Positions 33,173 to 43,543 are shown, numbered from the stretch's first letter. The stretch: DNA of 64,000 nucleotides from SHAN690 sp023262195 (GCA_038142005.1 JAYQJE010000001.1:806001-870000); one strand, 5' to 3'. The notes: generated by a model from the letters alone, not told the origin. Made by a program: numbers and translations.

Positions 33173-34861
33173 TTAGGTACATGGCCTAACCTTTTTTAAT
33201 TGGCAATAGGCACATGTGCCGTTCAAAACGGAGTCGTATGTAGATTTATTGTTTAAAACCTCAACTGCTTTTTCTATTTCAGGGTCATAGTTTAAAAAAG
33301 CACGTATTCTACCGGTAGAGTAGTAATATCTTCCTGCGATTTCATTTTCAAGCATCAGGGAAATTTCAGGCTTAAATTTCAATAAATCATCGCGCTTATT
33401 GCGAATGAGCTTTTGTTTTAAGGCCATATATTCTTCTTTCACATCTTCCCAAAAATCGTCTTCTTTCATCACCTCTTCGAGTTCCTTAAGGGTTTCACCA
33501 CTTTCAGTTTTGTACTCAAAGTCTTGGGTCATTGTATAATCAACGAAGTCACGGTATTCTTCATCGCTGAGCTTAAACTCTTCTGGCTCAGGAATAGAAT
33601 CATGATCAAAGTAGTATCGCGTGGCAAAGTCAAAAATGATATGCTCGTTCATCAAAATGGCCAGTAGCCCACTATACTCTTCATCATCAACTATTAGGTC
33701 AGGCATGATGCCCGCACCATCTTTTACAATACGACTATTGCGTGTTTTATACTCCGTTAACAAAGAGTCAGGGATTTCTTTTGCCCTGCCATACTCATCT
33801 CGGGCACCTCCATAATCAATGCGCTGTATGCAACGGCCACTGGGTGTATAGTATTTGGCTATGGTCATTTTTAGCATTGAATTATAACTAAGGTCAGTGG
33901 TGTTTTGCACCAATCCTTTGCCAAAAGAATTATGGCCGATCACCACGGCCCGGTCAAGATCTTGCAACGAACCCGAAACAATTTCTGAGGCACTCGCAGA
34001 GCCTTCGTCAATAAGCACCACCAATGGGATATCCTTATCTAAAGGTTCATAGAGTGCTTTGTTCATTCGGTAATGTTCCTTGACCTTTCCTTTAACCTCA
34101 ACCACATTCTCTCCCTTTTCTACAAAAAAGTTCACAATGTTTACAGATTCGCGCAAAAGGCCTCCTCCATTACCTCTGAGGTCAAGAATAAGTTCTTCCA
34201 TGCCCTCTTCTCTCAGTTCTTCAAACGCCTTGCGTACATCTTTGCTCGCAGTTTCTGTGAAACCGCGCAAGCTGATGTATCCAACCCCTTCGCGCAGCAT
34301 ACCGCTGTAGGGGACATCGTCTATTTTGATTTTTTCTCGAGTCACGGTTCTCTCAATGACCTCGTTTGTTGCTTCTCGTTTGACTTTAACCGTAATGGTA
34401 GTTCCGCGCTGACCACGAAGCATATCACTCAACTGTGAAGTAGTTTTACCCTCAGCGCTTTCACCATCCACTTCTATAATGATATCTCCCGCTTTCAAAC
34501 CCGCTTTATCTGCAGGGGCATCCTTGTAAGGCTCTGTGATCATTACATGCTCTCCGCGTTTTCCTATCATAGCTCCTACGCCCCCATATTCATGGGTGGT
34601 CATGAAGCGATAGTCTTCGATATCTGATTCGGGAATGTAATTGGTATACGGATCAAGTGAAGCCAACATAGCATCAATGCCCGCTTTCACCAGCTTACCG
34701 GGATTAGTTTCTTCCACATATCCCACATTGATTTCCCGATAAATGCTCGAGAAAATATCGAGATTCTTAGTTATTTCGAAATAGCTTTCGACATAGGCCG
34801 AAGAAGCAATACTGAAGGTGCCAAGTATCGCAATCGTTATTAGGAGCTTGATCTTTTTCAT
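33173..34861 (-). CDS. S41 family C-terminal processing peptidase
   Basis: 563 residues from ATG 34861 (MKKIKLLITIAILGTFSIAS, signal or anchor). A PDZ domain (about 85-165, GGVGAMIGKRGEHVMITEPY, GDIIIEVDGESAEGKTTSQL) precedes the protease core: VGYISLRGFTETASKDVRKA, LILDLRGNGGGLLRESVNIV, the Ser in DEGSASASEIVSGSLQDLDR and the Lys in GHNSFGKGLVQNT. The Ser-Lys dyad is intact. It cleaves periplasmic or envelope proteins near their C-termini. The long C-terminal helical region ends in CAYCQLKKVRPCT, a small Cys cluster of unknown meaning. It abuts yidD. Confidence 0.9.
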   Translation of the reverse strand: MKKIKLLITIAILGTFSIASSAYVESYFEITKNLDIFSSIYREINVGYVEETNPGKLVKAGIDAMLASLDPYTNYIPESDIEDYRFMTTHEYGGVGAMIGKRGEHVMITEPYKDAPADKAGLKAGDIIIEVDGESAEGKTTSQLSDMLRGQRGTTITVKVKREATNEVIERTVTREKIKIDDVPYSGMLREGVGYISLRGFTETASKDVRKAFEELREEGMEELILDLRGNGGGLLRESVNIVNFFVEKGENVVEVKGKVKEHYRMNKALYEPLDKDIPLVVLIDEGSASASEIVSGSLQDLDRAVVIGHNSFGKGLVQNTTDLSYNSMLKMTIAKYYTPSGRCIQRIDYGGARDEYGRAKEIPDSLLTEYKTRNSRIVKDGAGIMPDLIVDDEEYSGLLAILMNEHIIFDFATRYYFDHDSIPEPEEFKLSDEEYRDFVDYTMTQDFEYKTESGETLKELEEVMKEDDFWEDVKEEYMALKQKLIRNKRDDLLKFKPEISLMLENEIAGRYYYSTGRIRAFLNYDPEIEKAVEVLNNKSTYDSVLNGTCAYCQLKKVRPCT

Positions 34862-34862
34862 G

Positions 34863-35090
34863 TTATTCGTTTTGCTTTTTTGGGACAGGATCATAACCTT
34901 GCCCACCCCACGGGTGACATTTACTTATTCTAACAAGTGCCATCCAACCTCCTTTGATAGGCCCATGATATTTGATTGCTTCCACACCATAGGCACTGCA
35001 GGTTGGATGAAATCTGCAGGTGGCAGGAAAAAACGGAGAAATAGCCGCTTGATAAAAGCGAATTAAGAAAATCAGAAACCTACTAATCAT
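34863..35090 (-). CDS. yidD: Membrane protein insertion efficiency factor
   Basis: About 75 residues from ATG 35090 (MISRFLIFLIRFYQAAISPF), then the diagnostic CRFHPTCSAYGVEAIKYHGP and ISKCHPWGGQGYDPVP. YidD is an amphipathic inner-membrane-associated protein thought to help YidC-dependent insertion. It overlaps the 3' end of rnpA by eight bases, the classic rnpA-yidD arrangement, and is followed by the ctp-type protease two bases after its stop. Confidence 0.92.
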   Translation of the reverse strand: MISRFLIFLIRFYQAAISPFFPATCRFHPTCSAYGVEAIKYHGPIKGGWMALVRISKCHPWGGQGYDPVPKKQNE

Positions 35091-35478
35091 GCCCAACTTG
35101 CGCTGCAATGTCTTGTAAAAGTAGCATCATTTTGGCCCTGAGTAGGTCATAAGAAGTGTTATCACTTTTGAGAACAATTACAGACAAGTGCACAGTTAGG
35201 CCTTTTGTATCGAGTAATTGGGTCAGCGAATGTTTTTGTGTTCGATATGATTCACGAAGTCTACGCTTTATCAAATTGCGCTGTGATGCATGAGCATAAT
35301 GCTTTTTTGGTGCACCAAATGCGACCTTAATTTTTGCTTCCGATTCGGATTCAACGATATTCCAAAATGCGAGCAATGGAAATTGATGTGAGCGATGGCT
35401 CGACTTGCGCAATGCTGCAAATTGACGTTGTTGCTTTAGCCGCTCTGACCTTGGAAATTGATTTGACCGATGTGCCAT
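35083..35478 (-). CDS. rnpA: Ribonuclease P protein component
   Basis: 131 residues, basic. Binds the RNase P RNA for tRNA 5' maturation. PRSERLKQQRQFAALRKSSH is the N-terminal substrate-binding strand/helix and ASQRNLIKRRLRESYRTQKH the RNR-type RNA-binding motif (R-N-x-x-K-R-R-x-R-E). rpmH, its usual upstream neighbour elsewhere, is replaced here by hemD and DUF4271. Confidence 0.9.
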   Translation of the reverse strand: MAHRSNQFPRSERLKQQRQFAALRKSSHRSHQFPLLAFWNIVESESEAKIKVAFGAPKKHYAHASQRNLIKRRLRESYRTQKHSLTQLLDTKGLTVHLSVIVLKSDNTSYDLLRAKMMLLLQDIAAQVGHD

Positions 35479-35506
35479 ATCCCTCAGCGGTTTGGCGCGT
35501 TTAGAG

Positions 35507-36274
35507 CTACTTATTATGCTCTTTGAGATAAAGCTTTATGGCGGCCGTCATTGAGCGAGCTTCTGGGGTAGGAGCGCCACAATCTAAGCGTAAATTATGC
35601 TCTTCAATGGCTTTATGCGTGGTAGCACCAAACGCAGCTATTTTGGTATCACCCTGCTCAAAGTTCGGGAAGTTGTGAAACAGGCTTTTAATGCCGCTTG
35701 GGCTAAAGAATACGAGCATATCATACTTCACGTCTTCCAAGTGACTAAGGTCGCTGATGACCGTGCGGTATTGTATGCCTCGCGTGTATTTTACCCCTAG
35801 GTCGTCAAGCGTCTTTAGAATATCTTCTTTGATCTTATCTGCACTTGGCAGTAAGAATCGCTCCTCACTGTTTTTCTTGAGAATCGGAATAAGGTCGCTA
35901 AACTTTCTCTCCCCAACTGAAATTTTACGTTTCCTGTAAACCACATATTTCTGCAGATAGTAGGCAATAGCCTCAGACATGCATATGTATTTCATAGAGT
36001 CAGGCACAGTGACTCGGGTTTCGCTGCAAATCCTAAAAAAATGGTCAATCGCATTTCTCGAGGTAAAGATGATGCATGTGTGATCTAAAATTTGAATGCG
36101 TTGCTGACGCCATTCCTTTGCTGTTAATCCCTCAACGTGGATGAATGGTTGAAAATCGAGCTTTACTTTATGCCTTGCGGCAAGATCAAAATAGGGAGAT
36201 TTATCACTATCTGGTTTAGGCTGGCTAACCAAAATGGTTTTGATCTTCTTTTTAGTTTCTGCGCTCTTGCTCAT
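35507..36274 (-). CDS. hemD: Uroporphyrinogen-III synthase family protein
   Basis: About 255 residues from ATG 36274 (MSKSAETKKKIKTILVSQPK); the frame is open further upstream, but that part overlaps DUF4271 and has no family character. HEM4-type pattern: PYFDLAARHKVKLDFQPFIH, CIIFTSRNAIDHFFRICSET, KYDMLVFFSPSGIKSLFHNF, IAAFGATTHKAIEEHNL. It closes hydroxymethylbilane to uroporphyrinogen III in tetrapyrrole synthesis. HEM4 proteins are poorly conserved and few catalytic residues can be checked. In Bacteroidota this gene commonly sits between DUF4271 and rnpA, as here. Confidence 0.83.
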   Translation of the reverse strand: MSKSAETKKKIKTILVSQPKPDSDKSPYFDLAARHKVKLDFQPFIHVEGLTAKEWRQQRIQILDHTCIIFTSRNAIDHFFRICSETRVTVPDSMKYICMSEAIAYYLQKYVVYRKRKISVGERKFSDLIPILKKNSEERFLLPSADKIKEDILKTLDDLGVKYTRGIQYRTVISDLSHLEDVKYDMLVFFSPSGIKSLFHNFPNFEQGDTKIAAFGATTHKAIEEHNLRLDCGAPTPEARSMTAAIKLYLKEHNK

Positions 36275-36285
36275 GTTGCTCCTCT

Positions 36286-36951
36286 TTAACCTCCAATTTG
36301 CCTCAAAACCACCGTGATAGAAATTGCTATGGGTATAATTTCGAGCGCGCAAATGTAAAGAAAATAAAAGGGAATTTTAATAGCATAGACGGTGTTAGAA
36401 ATATACATTATTCTTAACAACCGAAAGCCATTAATTGCTATGACAATCGTAACTCCAGAGTACATGAAATAATCTACAAGTAGACGCGGGCCAAACTCGA
36501 TAAAAGCGATGATCGGGATGAGTAAAATGCAGCCAATTACATTCGTCAACAGCCAGTGATAATTGTGTTGCTGTTGGAGGCTATCTATTTCAAAAAGCCA
36601 AGAAGTAAAGGCATACAATGCAACTCGAGCGGTGGTAATGAAAAAAAGAATAACGAAAATGGTAGTGAAGAGGCCCAATTTGCTGAAATCGTTGAAGTAA
36701 CCGATGTTTTGCACTACTGAGGCGCTAAAGGCTGATATGGTCATCAGTACGAATGAGAAAGCCAAAAGCGCCAATCTAGAAAAGGCGCGCTCTTGTCGAA
36801 GTTGCTGATCAGCCAAGTTTCCATTAAAAAATGAGCGGAGAAAAAGCGCAATTCGATCCCCTTCCAACTGCCGGGCAATGCCAATTAATAGCAACAGGCC
36901 CAATAGAATTATAAAAGGAAAATCGCCCGTGGAATCTTGTATTTCAAACAT
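36286..36951 (-). CDS. DUF4271 family membrane protein
   Basis: 221 residues with six or so membrane helices (FPFIILLGLLLLIGIARQLE, LALLAFSFVLMTISAFSASV, TTIFVILFFITTARVALYAF, VIGCILLIPIIAFIEFGPRL, IPFYFLYICALEIIPIAISI). The position directly upstream of hemD and the helix pattern match DUF4271 proteins, whose function is unknown. Promoter box at 36965-36972. Confidence 0.75.
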   Translation of the reverse strand: MFEIQDSTGDFPFIILLGLLLLIGIARQLEGDRIALFLRSFFNGNLADQQLRQERAFSRLALLAFSFVLMTISAFSASVVQNIGYFNDFSKLGLFTTIFVILFFITTARVALYAFTSWLFEIDSLQQQHNYHWLLTNVIGCILLIPIIAFIEFGPRLLVDYFMYSGVTIVIAINGFRLLRIMYISNTVYAIKIPFYFLYICALEIIPIAISITVVLRQIGG

Positions 36952-36964
36952 TTTAATTAATGCG

Positions 36965-36972
36965 CAAATCTA
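36965..36972 (-). promoter_or_regulatory. Putative -7 box for the DUF4271-hemD-rnpA-yidD-ctp operon
   Basis: The minus strand reads TAGATTTG (TAnnTTTG), 14 bases upstream of the ATG at 36951, with a TTG 16 bases further upstream as a possible -33 element. The following five genes are tightly packed on the same strand. Confidence 0.45.
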
Positions 36973-37025
36973 GGCGAGTTCGAGCGAGCAATGGCTAACT
37001 TCGTATTTCAATTTTGATGTGATCG

Positions 37026-38210
37026 ATGGCAAATAAAGAAGATAAGTTTCAAGGAGTAGATTATTACGGTATTGACGATTTATTAACCGAGGAGCAAAAA
37101 CTCATTCGGGACAGTGCTCGGCAATGGGTAAAGAAAGAGGTGAGTCCTTACATTGAAGGTGCGTATGAGGAGGCTAAGTTCAGAAAAGAATGGATTAAGG
37201 GATTGGCCGATATAGGGGCTTTTGGTCCATACATTCCTACTGAGTATGGTGGGGCAGGGTTAGATCAAATTACCTATGGATTGATAATGCAGGAACTTGA
37301 ACGAGGTGATAGTGGATTGCGCTCCACCGCTTCAGTACAAAGCTCGCTCGTAATGTATCCTATTTGGAAGTACGGCTCCGAAGAGCAAAGACAAAAGTAC
37401 CTTCCCAAGCTGGCATCTGGAGAGATGATAGGTTGCTTTGGCCTCACTGAACCAGATTACGGAAGCAATCCTGGAGGGATGATCAGCAATTTCAAAGATG
37501 CAGGGGACCATGTTATCCTTAATGGAGCAAAGATGTGGATCTCAAACGCGCCATTTGCTGATATTGCCGTGGTTTGGGCGAAAGATGAAAATGATCGAAT
37601 CCATGGTTTGATCGTTGAAAGGGGTATGGATGGCTTCACTACACCAACCATGCACGGAAAGTGGTCGCTGCGTGCTTCTGACACAGGAGAATTGGTATTT
37701 GACAACACACCAGTTCCGAAGGAAAATATTTTACCGAATAAATCTGGTCTTGGGGCACCCCTTGGTTGCTTGGATTCTGCCCGTTATGGAATAAGCTGGG
37801 GCGCTATTGGAGCCGCTATGGATTGTTACGATAGCGCACTTCGATATTCAAAAGAGCGCGTGCAGTTTGATCGACCAATTGGAGGATATCAACTGCAACA
37901 AAAGAAACTAGCCGAGATGGTTACCGAAATCACAAAAGCACAATTGCTCGCGCTGCGGTTGGGTCAGTTGAAGAATGAAGGTGCCGCCACCACAGGTCAA
38001 ATTTCCATGGCGAAAAGAAACAATGTGGCTATGGCATTGGAAATTGCTCGTGAAGCACGACAAATTCATGGAGCAATGGGAATTACCAATGAGTACTCCA
38101 TTATGCGTCACATGATGAACCTTGAGAGTGTAATAACTTATGAAGGAACGCACGATGTTCACTTGTTGATTACAGGAATGGATGTCACTGGGCTTAACGC
38201 TTTTAAGTAA
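37026..38210 (+). CDS. Acyl-CoA dehydrogenase, glutaryl-CoA dehydrogenase-like
   Basis: 394 residues, complete. Flavoprotein that oxidises acyl-CoA to enoyl-CoA; N-terminal LTEEQKLIRDSARQWVKKEV, middle domain MIGCFGLTEPDYGSNPGGMI and KMWISNAPFADIAVVWA, C-terminal RQIHGAMGITNEYSIMRHMM and the catalytic Glu in ESVITYEGTHDVHLLI. The TYEGT context and the overall sequence resemble glutaryl-CoA dehydrogenase (lysine/tryptophan degradation), which also decarboxylates. Stands alone, convergent with the polyprenyl synthase. A weak TAACTTCG box at 36996 may be its promoter. Confidence 0.88.
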   Translation: MANKEDKFQGVDYYGIDDLLTEEQKLIRDSARQWVKKEVSPYIEGAYEEAKFRKEWIKGLADIGAFGPYIPTEYGGAGLDQITYGLIMQELERGDSGLRSTASVQSSLVMYPIWKYGSEEQRQKYLPKLASGEMIGCFGLTEPDYGSNPGGMISNFKDAGDHVILNGAKMWISNAPFADIAVVWAKDENDRIHGLIVERGMDGFTTPTMHGKWSLRASDTGELVFDNTPVPKENILPNKSGLGAPLGCLDSARYGISWGAIGAAMDCYDSALRYSKERVQFDRPIGGYQLQQKKLAEMVTEITKAQLLALRLGQLKNEGAATTGQISMAKRNNVAMALEIAREARQIHGAMGITNEYSIMRHMMNLESVITYEGTHDVHLLITGMDVTGLNAFK

Positions 38211-38215
38211 GCGGT

Positions 38216-39188
38216 TTACTTCTCGCGATCAATCGTGTATTGAACTAACTCGATTAATGATTCACGAGCATCGTTTTGAGGAAGACGCTGAAGTTCGGCA
38301 ATGGCTTCGGATGATATCTCGCGCATCTTTCTTTCGGCATATTCTATTCCACCAGAATTGAGCACAAAATCGATTACTTCTTCTACATCTTTTTTGCTTT
38401 TTCTGTCCTTTTTAAAAAGCCTTAGCACCCTTTTGCCAGAACCATTTTGGCTATTGTTGATGGCGTAAATGAATGGTAAGGTGGTCTTTTTTCTCGAATA
38501 TCAATGCCCGTAGGTTTTCCGATTTTACCGCCAAGTCCATAGTCAAAGAGGTCGTCTTTTATTTGAAAGGCGATGCCAATTTTTTCTCCAGTCTGGCGCA
38601 TCTTTTCAATCATTGCATCATCATTTCCCACAGATGATGCACCGCAGGCACAGCAGCTTGCAATCAATGTAGCGGTTTTCTGCCTGATTATTTGAAAGTA
38701 TACCTCTTCACTAACATTTATACCTCTACTTTTTTCGATTTGGAGCAACTCACCTTCGCTCATTTGTCGCACTGCGTTGCTCACAATTTGCAATTGTTTG
38801 AAATCTCCGTTTTCTGTCGCCAAGAGGAGCCCACGGGATAGTAAATAATCACCAACCAATACTGCTATTTTGTTTTTCCATAGGGCATTTAGTGAGAAGA
38901 ACCCCTCCTTTCATAAGCTTCATCAACAACATCGTCATGCACCAAAGTAGCGGTATGCAAAAGCTCAATTAGCGCTGCTCCACGGTGTGTAGCTTCGTTT
39001 ATGTCACCCAAAGATTTGGCCGTAAGAAAAACGAACATGGGCCTTATTTGCTTTCCTTTTCGCTTGACAACGTAGTGGGTGATTTTGTCTAAAAGCGGCA
39101 CAGAGCTTTTCATTGAGGCACGAAATTTCTCCTCAAACCGAAGCATTTCTTCTTTGATTGGAGACTTGATTTTATCGATGGCCTTCAT
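38216..39188 (-). CDS. Polyprenyl (octaprenyl-type) diphosphate synthase, frameshifted
   Basis: Three frames join into about 323 residues, the family length. It elongates prenyl diphosphate with IPP for the quinone side chain. Motifs: GKQIRPMFVFLTAKSLGD, first Asp-rich motif LVHDDVVDEAYERRG, second FQIKDDLFDYG, and IREK near the switch to the last frame (LRLFKKDRKSKKDVEEVIDF). Breaks near 38870 and in 38420-38500 (GAAAAAAG run). Start ATG 39188 (MKAIDKIKSPIKEEMLRFEE) fits. Convergent with the acyl-CoA dehydrogenase. Confidence 0.85.
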
Positions 39189-39227
39189 AATTGAAATTGC
39201 TGATAAGCTGCTGTAAACGTAACAGAA

Positions 39228-40738
39228 TTAGTCCGTTGTAGTTTGAATTAATTGTGTGTTTAGTAACCCTAGGCGAAAGTCTTTTCCATTGGAGTAAACA
39301 TTATGCACTATGCCATACTTTTCAAAGCCCTTTACTTTGGGCAACAATACAAACCCACGACCCAAATCAAGATCTAAAGAATTGCTTCTATACTTTCCAT
39401 TGGACTCGATGTAGACGTAGCGCAAATTAGCCCTAGAGGGATTACTCATCTCTCGTTCAGCAAAAATGTTGCTGTTCTTCTCATGATCATTGTATAAAAG
39501 AATAATGGCTTGGTCAATCAGGGCGCTTGTATAACCCAAATAAGGCCCTTCTTGATCGAAGTCAAGCTGGGATCTATTAATCACAACAGTAGGAACCTCG
39601 TTTGAACTAAAATGGACAATAATTCCATCATGGTGAAACTGGTCTGTACATGAAAGAATTCCTGTGCGAGGATCGGTGGTGCAAACTTGATCTCGATATT
39701 GTTGGTGAAACAGTCCAACCACTTGTCCATCCAAATTATATATGTCGTCAATAAACAAATGCTCGATTGAAGTTTGACTTGATCTAGAGTCAATGCGCAA
39801 AGCACTTTTTACCTCAGGGCTAAATTCGTTAATCGCCTTTTTGGATAAGTAGGCTCCATTTGAATCTATTTCTACCCAACCGTAGCCGTGACACGCTGCT
39901 TGAAGCATGGGGTCTGAGCTGAATGTGGTTATGAGGTTTATCTGCTCTTGATTAGAGACTGCAAGCATTTCTTGATGACATACTTTGTCTTTATTAATGT
40001 CAAATTCTCGCAGTTCCTTATCAGCTGTATTGAAGCTGTAGAAAAGATTCTTTTTTAGAAATGGGCTATTGAGCCTCACACCAGCAGTGGCAGTAAAGTA
40101 AACGATGCCTTCATCGGTAATGTCCATCTGCGTAATTTTCACATCATCTGCGCCATAAGGTATGGGCAGGGTGAAGCTTGATTGGCGGTTGGCTTTATAG
40201 TCGATAACATCAAGCTCAATCAAAGCATCAGGACTGATTTCATAACCAACCAATCGCACAGCTGCTGAAAACTTGGCTCGATCATCCACGCTGAAAAAAG
40301 TGTCTCGGCATTTCTTTGATTTGGTAAGTTTTTGATGCTGAGCGGATGTCTTGCTGCTTCTGCAAGCTGATCATTGAACATGGTTATAAACCACGGATTC
40401 AAACGTGATGGATCGATCATTTTCGGTAGATTTTACCAAGCAGAAAATGCTATCTCCAATAACCTCATGCTTGAGGATTCTTTTCTCATCGTTTGACTTG
40501 ATACTCAGAACTTTTTTGGCGTTCCTGTTGCTATATCGATTGGTCTGAGGTAGAGTATTCCAGGTTTAGTAGTGATAAGTAATGGTGAAGCCGTGCTCGT
40601 AGCCTTAAGCGCAACCAGTTCTTCGCCACTCGGAATTTCGAAAGGATTTTGAAATGTCAGTATGGCTTGAACCCCTTCTTGTGCCGTGCAAAGCAAGGAA
40701 GCCACGATAAGTAAGTTTGCGAAGAGCCATTTATACAT
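39228..40738 (-). CDS. Secreted hypothetical protein, frameshifted
   Basis: Starting at ATG 40738 (MYKWLFANLLIVASLLCTAQ, signal peptide), the readable frames are 40738 to about 40515, a short middle part, then 40289 to 39228. Together they would give about 500 residues, beta-rich, with recurring D-x-(D/E)-G-x-(V/I)-Y/F strands (MDITDEGIVYFTATAG, NLDGQVVGLFHQQY). No domain recognised; a propeller-like or multi-domain surface protein is possible. The ATG overlaps the stop of rlmN. At least two breaks near 40300-40510, so it could be a pseudogene. Confidence 0.5.
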
Positions 40739-41788
40739 GCGATACCACTTCGTTCTTATTCGCCAATTGTCCACAAGCAGCGTCAATATCCTTACCTCGG
40801 CTGCGTCTAATATTTACAACTACACCATTCTTTTCCAGGTGCGCGGCAAATAAGTCAACCTTATCAGGATCCGCTTGATGAAATTTTTCATCTCCGATGG
40901 GATTATATTCAATGATATTCACCCGGCCAGGGACCTTTCTACAAAAGTTGACCAACTCTTGAGCATCTTTCAATGAGTCGTTGAAGTCTTTAAAAATGAT
41001 GTACTCGAAGGTGATTCTATTTCGCGTATTTTCATGAAAGAGACTGATCGCTTCAACGAGACTATCCAACTTATTTTGATCGTTGATTGGCATTATTTGG
41101 CTTCTTTTTTCATCGTTTGCTGCATGCAGCGAGAGTGCCAGTCTAAATTTCACCTTGTCCTCTGCAAGTTTTCTAATCATCTTATCAATACCTGCTGTGG
41201 AGACAGTGATTCTCCGAGATGCCATGCCGAGTCCAATATCATTGGTAATCCGATCAATGGAGGTCATAACATGCCGATAGTTTAACAATGGCTCGCCCAT
41301 GCCCATAAAAACAATATTGGTGAGCGGTTGGTTGAAATATTTTTTGCCATAGCCTTTATGGCAACTACTTGGTCAAAAATTTCATCTGGCTCGAGGTTGC
41401 GCATGCGTTTTAGCTTGCCTGTTGCGCAAAACGCACAGTTCAAACTGCAACCAACTTGAGAAGAAATGCATGCAGTCATTCGGTCACCTGCCGGAATCAA
41501 AACGGCCTCCACTACATTGCCATCGTGCAGCTTTATGGCGCATTTAACCGTTCCATCTTCGCTTACTTGCTCTTCTGCTATTTCTAGTTGATTAATAACG
41601 AAGGCATCATTAAGAGCAACACGTGTTTCCACGGGCAAATTGGTCATTTCGGAAAACGACTTTACTTGTTTTTGCCAAAGCCATTGATCTACTTGTTTGG
41701 CTCGATAAGATGGCTGGCCAATAGCATCGAAAAATTCAATGATTTCTTGTTCTGAAAGTGAGCGCAGATTCTTTTTTGCCATCGCCAT
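40731..41788 (-). CDS. rlmN: Dual-specificity RNA (adenine-2503-C2) methyltransferase, frameshifted
   Basis: About 350 residues once the break near 41310-41340 is bridged. Radical-SAM enzyme that methylates A2503 of 23S rRNA and A37 of some tRNAs. N-terminus LRSLSEQEIIEFFDAIGQPS, YRAKQVDQWLWQKQVKSFSE; radical-SAM cluster SSQVGCSLNCAFCATG (CxxxCxxC); GMGEPLLNYRHVM; methyl-accepting Cys near DIDAACGQLANK. All key Cys present. Adjacent to ispD and queA on the same strand. Confidence 0.9.
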
Positions 41789-41801
41789 ATGAGCAAAGGT
41801 A

Positions 41802-42483
41802 TCAACGATAGCTCGAGGAGGCTAGAATGGCTTCAGCAATTTTCAAATCGGCAGGGGTGGTGATTTTAATATTCGTGGATTCACCTTCAACCAGAGCGAT
41901 TTCATAACCCAATCCTTCATAAACGGTGGCATCATCGGTGAAGCGATGCTCATAAGGCTGTTTATATGCTCTTTTTATCTTATGTAATTCAAAGCATTGT
42001 GGGGTTTGAACCGCCAATACTCCCTCGCGGCTAATGGCTTTTGAACCAGACTCCGTACGCAGTCTTAAACTTTGGCTTACCGGAGTAACAGGCAATGCTG
42101 AGCCATGAGTTTGCGTTTCTTCATAGCATAGGTTGATCAATTCATCGCTAATCAGAGGTCTTACTCCATCGTGGATTCCAACTATTCCGTCATCGGGGCA
42201 CGCAGCTAATCCATTTTTAACTGAATCAAATCGCGTTTTTCCTCCCACCACAATTTGGTGTGCAGTTTTGAAGTCATGTTCTGCGCATAGCTCTTTCCAA
42301 AAATCAATCTGATCCTCTGGCAAGACCAAAACGATAGAAACGTTAGACTTTAGCGCACTTACGAAACGGTCGATGGTACGCATCAAAACGGGTTTTTCCT
42401 TGAAGAGTAATAAACTGTTTTGGTAAATCAGCTTTCATTCGCAGGCCTTTGCCTCCAGCAACTATGACTGCGAAATATGACAC
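41802..42483 (-). CDS. ispD: 2-C-methyl-D-erythritol 4-phosphate cytidylyltransferase, frameshifted
   Basis: About 226 residues. The N-terminus lies in another frame from GTG 42483: SYFAVIVAGGKGLRMKADLP then KQFITLQGK; after a break near 42395 (AAAAACCCG) it continues MRTIDRFVSALKSNVSIVLV, GGKTRFDSVKNGLAACPDDG, GIHDGVRPLISDELI and FTDDATVYEGLGYEIALVEG. It makes CDP-methylerythritol in the MEP isoprenoid pathway. GTG is the first plausible start; it lies 8 bases after the queA stop. Confidence 0.87.
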
Positions 42484-42490
42484 TGATTTT

Positions 42491-43543
42491 TTATTGCAGG
42501 ATTAACATGGCATCGCCATAGCTGTAGAAACGATATTTCTCTTTTATAGCTTGCTTATATGCTTTCATAATGAGGTCGTATCCACCAAAGGCAGAAACCA
42601 TCATTAACAAAGTAGATTCAGGAATATGGAAGTTCGTAATCATAGCGTTAGCCACCGTAAATTCATGTGGGGGAAAGATGAATTTATTGGTCCAACCCTC
42701 ATATGGTTGCAAATGCTGATTTGTGCTAAACGAGGTCTCCATAGCTCTCATACTTGTGGTGCCCACTGCACAAATCCTCTTCTTTTTATCCTTTGCGTTA
42801 TTCACTATGTCACAGCACTCTTGGCCAATAATCACCTGCTCTGAGTCCATTTTATGCTTCGTTAAATCTTCCACTTCCACGGTTCGGAAAGTCCCTAGCC
42901 CAATATGTAGCGTAAGATTCGCAAAATCAATGCCTTTGAGTTCAAGCCTTTTCATTAACTCTCGGCTAAAGTGCAAACCTGCCGTAGGAGCGGCAACAGC
43001 ACCCTCGTTTGCAGCATAGATGGTTTGATAGCGCTCTTCATCAGAAGGCTCAACCTCTCTTTTGATATACTTTGGCAATGGAGTATTACCCATGTTCATG
43101 AGTGTTTCTCTGAATTCTTCGTAGCTGCCGTCAAACAAGAATCTAAGTGTCCGGCCTCGACTTGTGGTATTGTCGATTACTTCGGCTACCAGTGAATCGT
43201 CTTCACCAAAGTAGAGCTTATTTCCAATCCTGATTTTCCTTGCTGGGTCTACTAAAACATCCCAAAGCCTGCTCTCACGATTGAGCTCTCTAAGAAGAAA
43301 CACTTCTATTTTCGCTCCAGTTTTTTCCTTATTTCCATATAATCGAGCCGGGAAAACACGTGTATCGTTAAGAACCATTACGTCTCCTTCGTCAAAGTAG
43401 TCGATGATATCCTTAAACACGCGATGCTCAATAGTTCCTTTACTCACATCTACAACCATCAATCTCGCTTCATCGCGTTCTTCGGATGGATACTCAGCAA
43501 CCAGGTCTTTTGGAAGGTTGAATTTAAATTGAGTAAGCTTCAT
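42491..43543 (-). CDS. queA: tRNA preQ1(34) S-adenosylmethionine ribosyltransferase-isomerase
   Basis: 350 residues from ATG 43543 (MKLTQFKFNLPKDLVAEYPS); a Met four codons upstream is possible. Transfers the ribosyl group of SAM to preQ1-tRNA (queuosine). Motifs: ARLMVVDVSKGTIEHRVF, VMVLNDTRVFPARLYGNKEK, VAAPTAGLHFSRELMKRL, LHIGLGTFRTVEVEDLTKHK, and HIPESTLLMMVSAFGG. Frame intact. First gene of the queA-ispD-rlmN set, with a promoter box at 43590-43597. Confidence 0.93.
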   Translation of the reverse strand: MKLTQFKFNLPKDLVAEYPSEERDEARLMVVDVSKGTIEHRVFKDIIDYFDEGDVMVLNDTRVFPARLYGNKEKTGAKIEVFLLRELNRESRLWDVLVDPARKIRIGNKLYFGEDDSLVAEVIDNTTSRGRTLRFLFDGSYEEFRETLMNMGNTPLPKYIKREVEPSDEERYQTIYAANEGAVAAPTAGLHFSRELMKRLELKGIDFANLTLHIGLGTFRTVEVEDLTKHKMDSEQVIIGQECCDIVNNAKDKKKRICAVGTTSMRAMETSFSTNQHLQPYEGWTNKFIFPPHEFTVANAMITNFHIPESTLLMMVSAFGGYDLIMKAYKQAIKEKYRFYSYGDAMLILQ

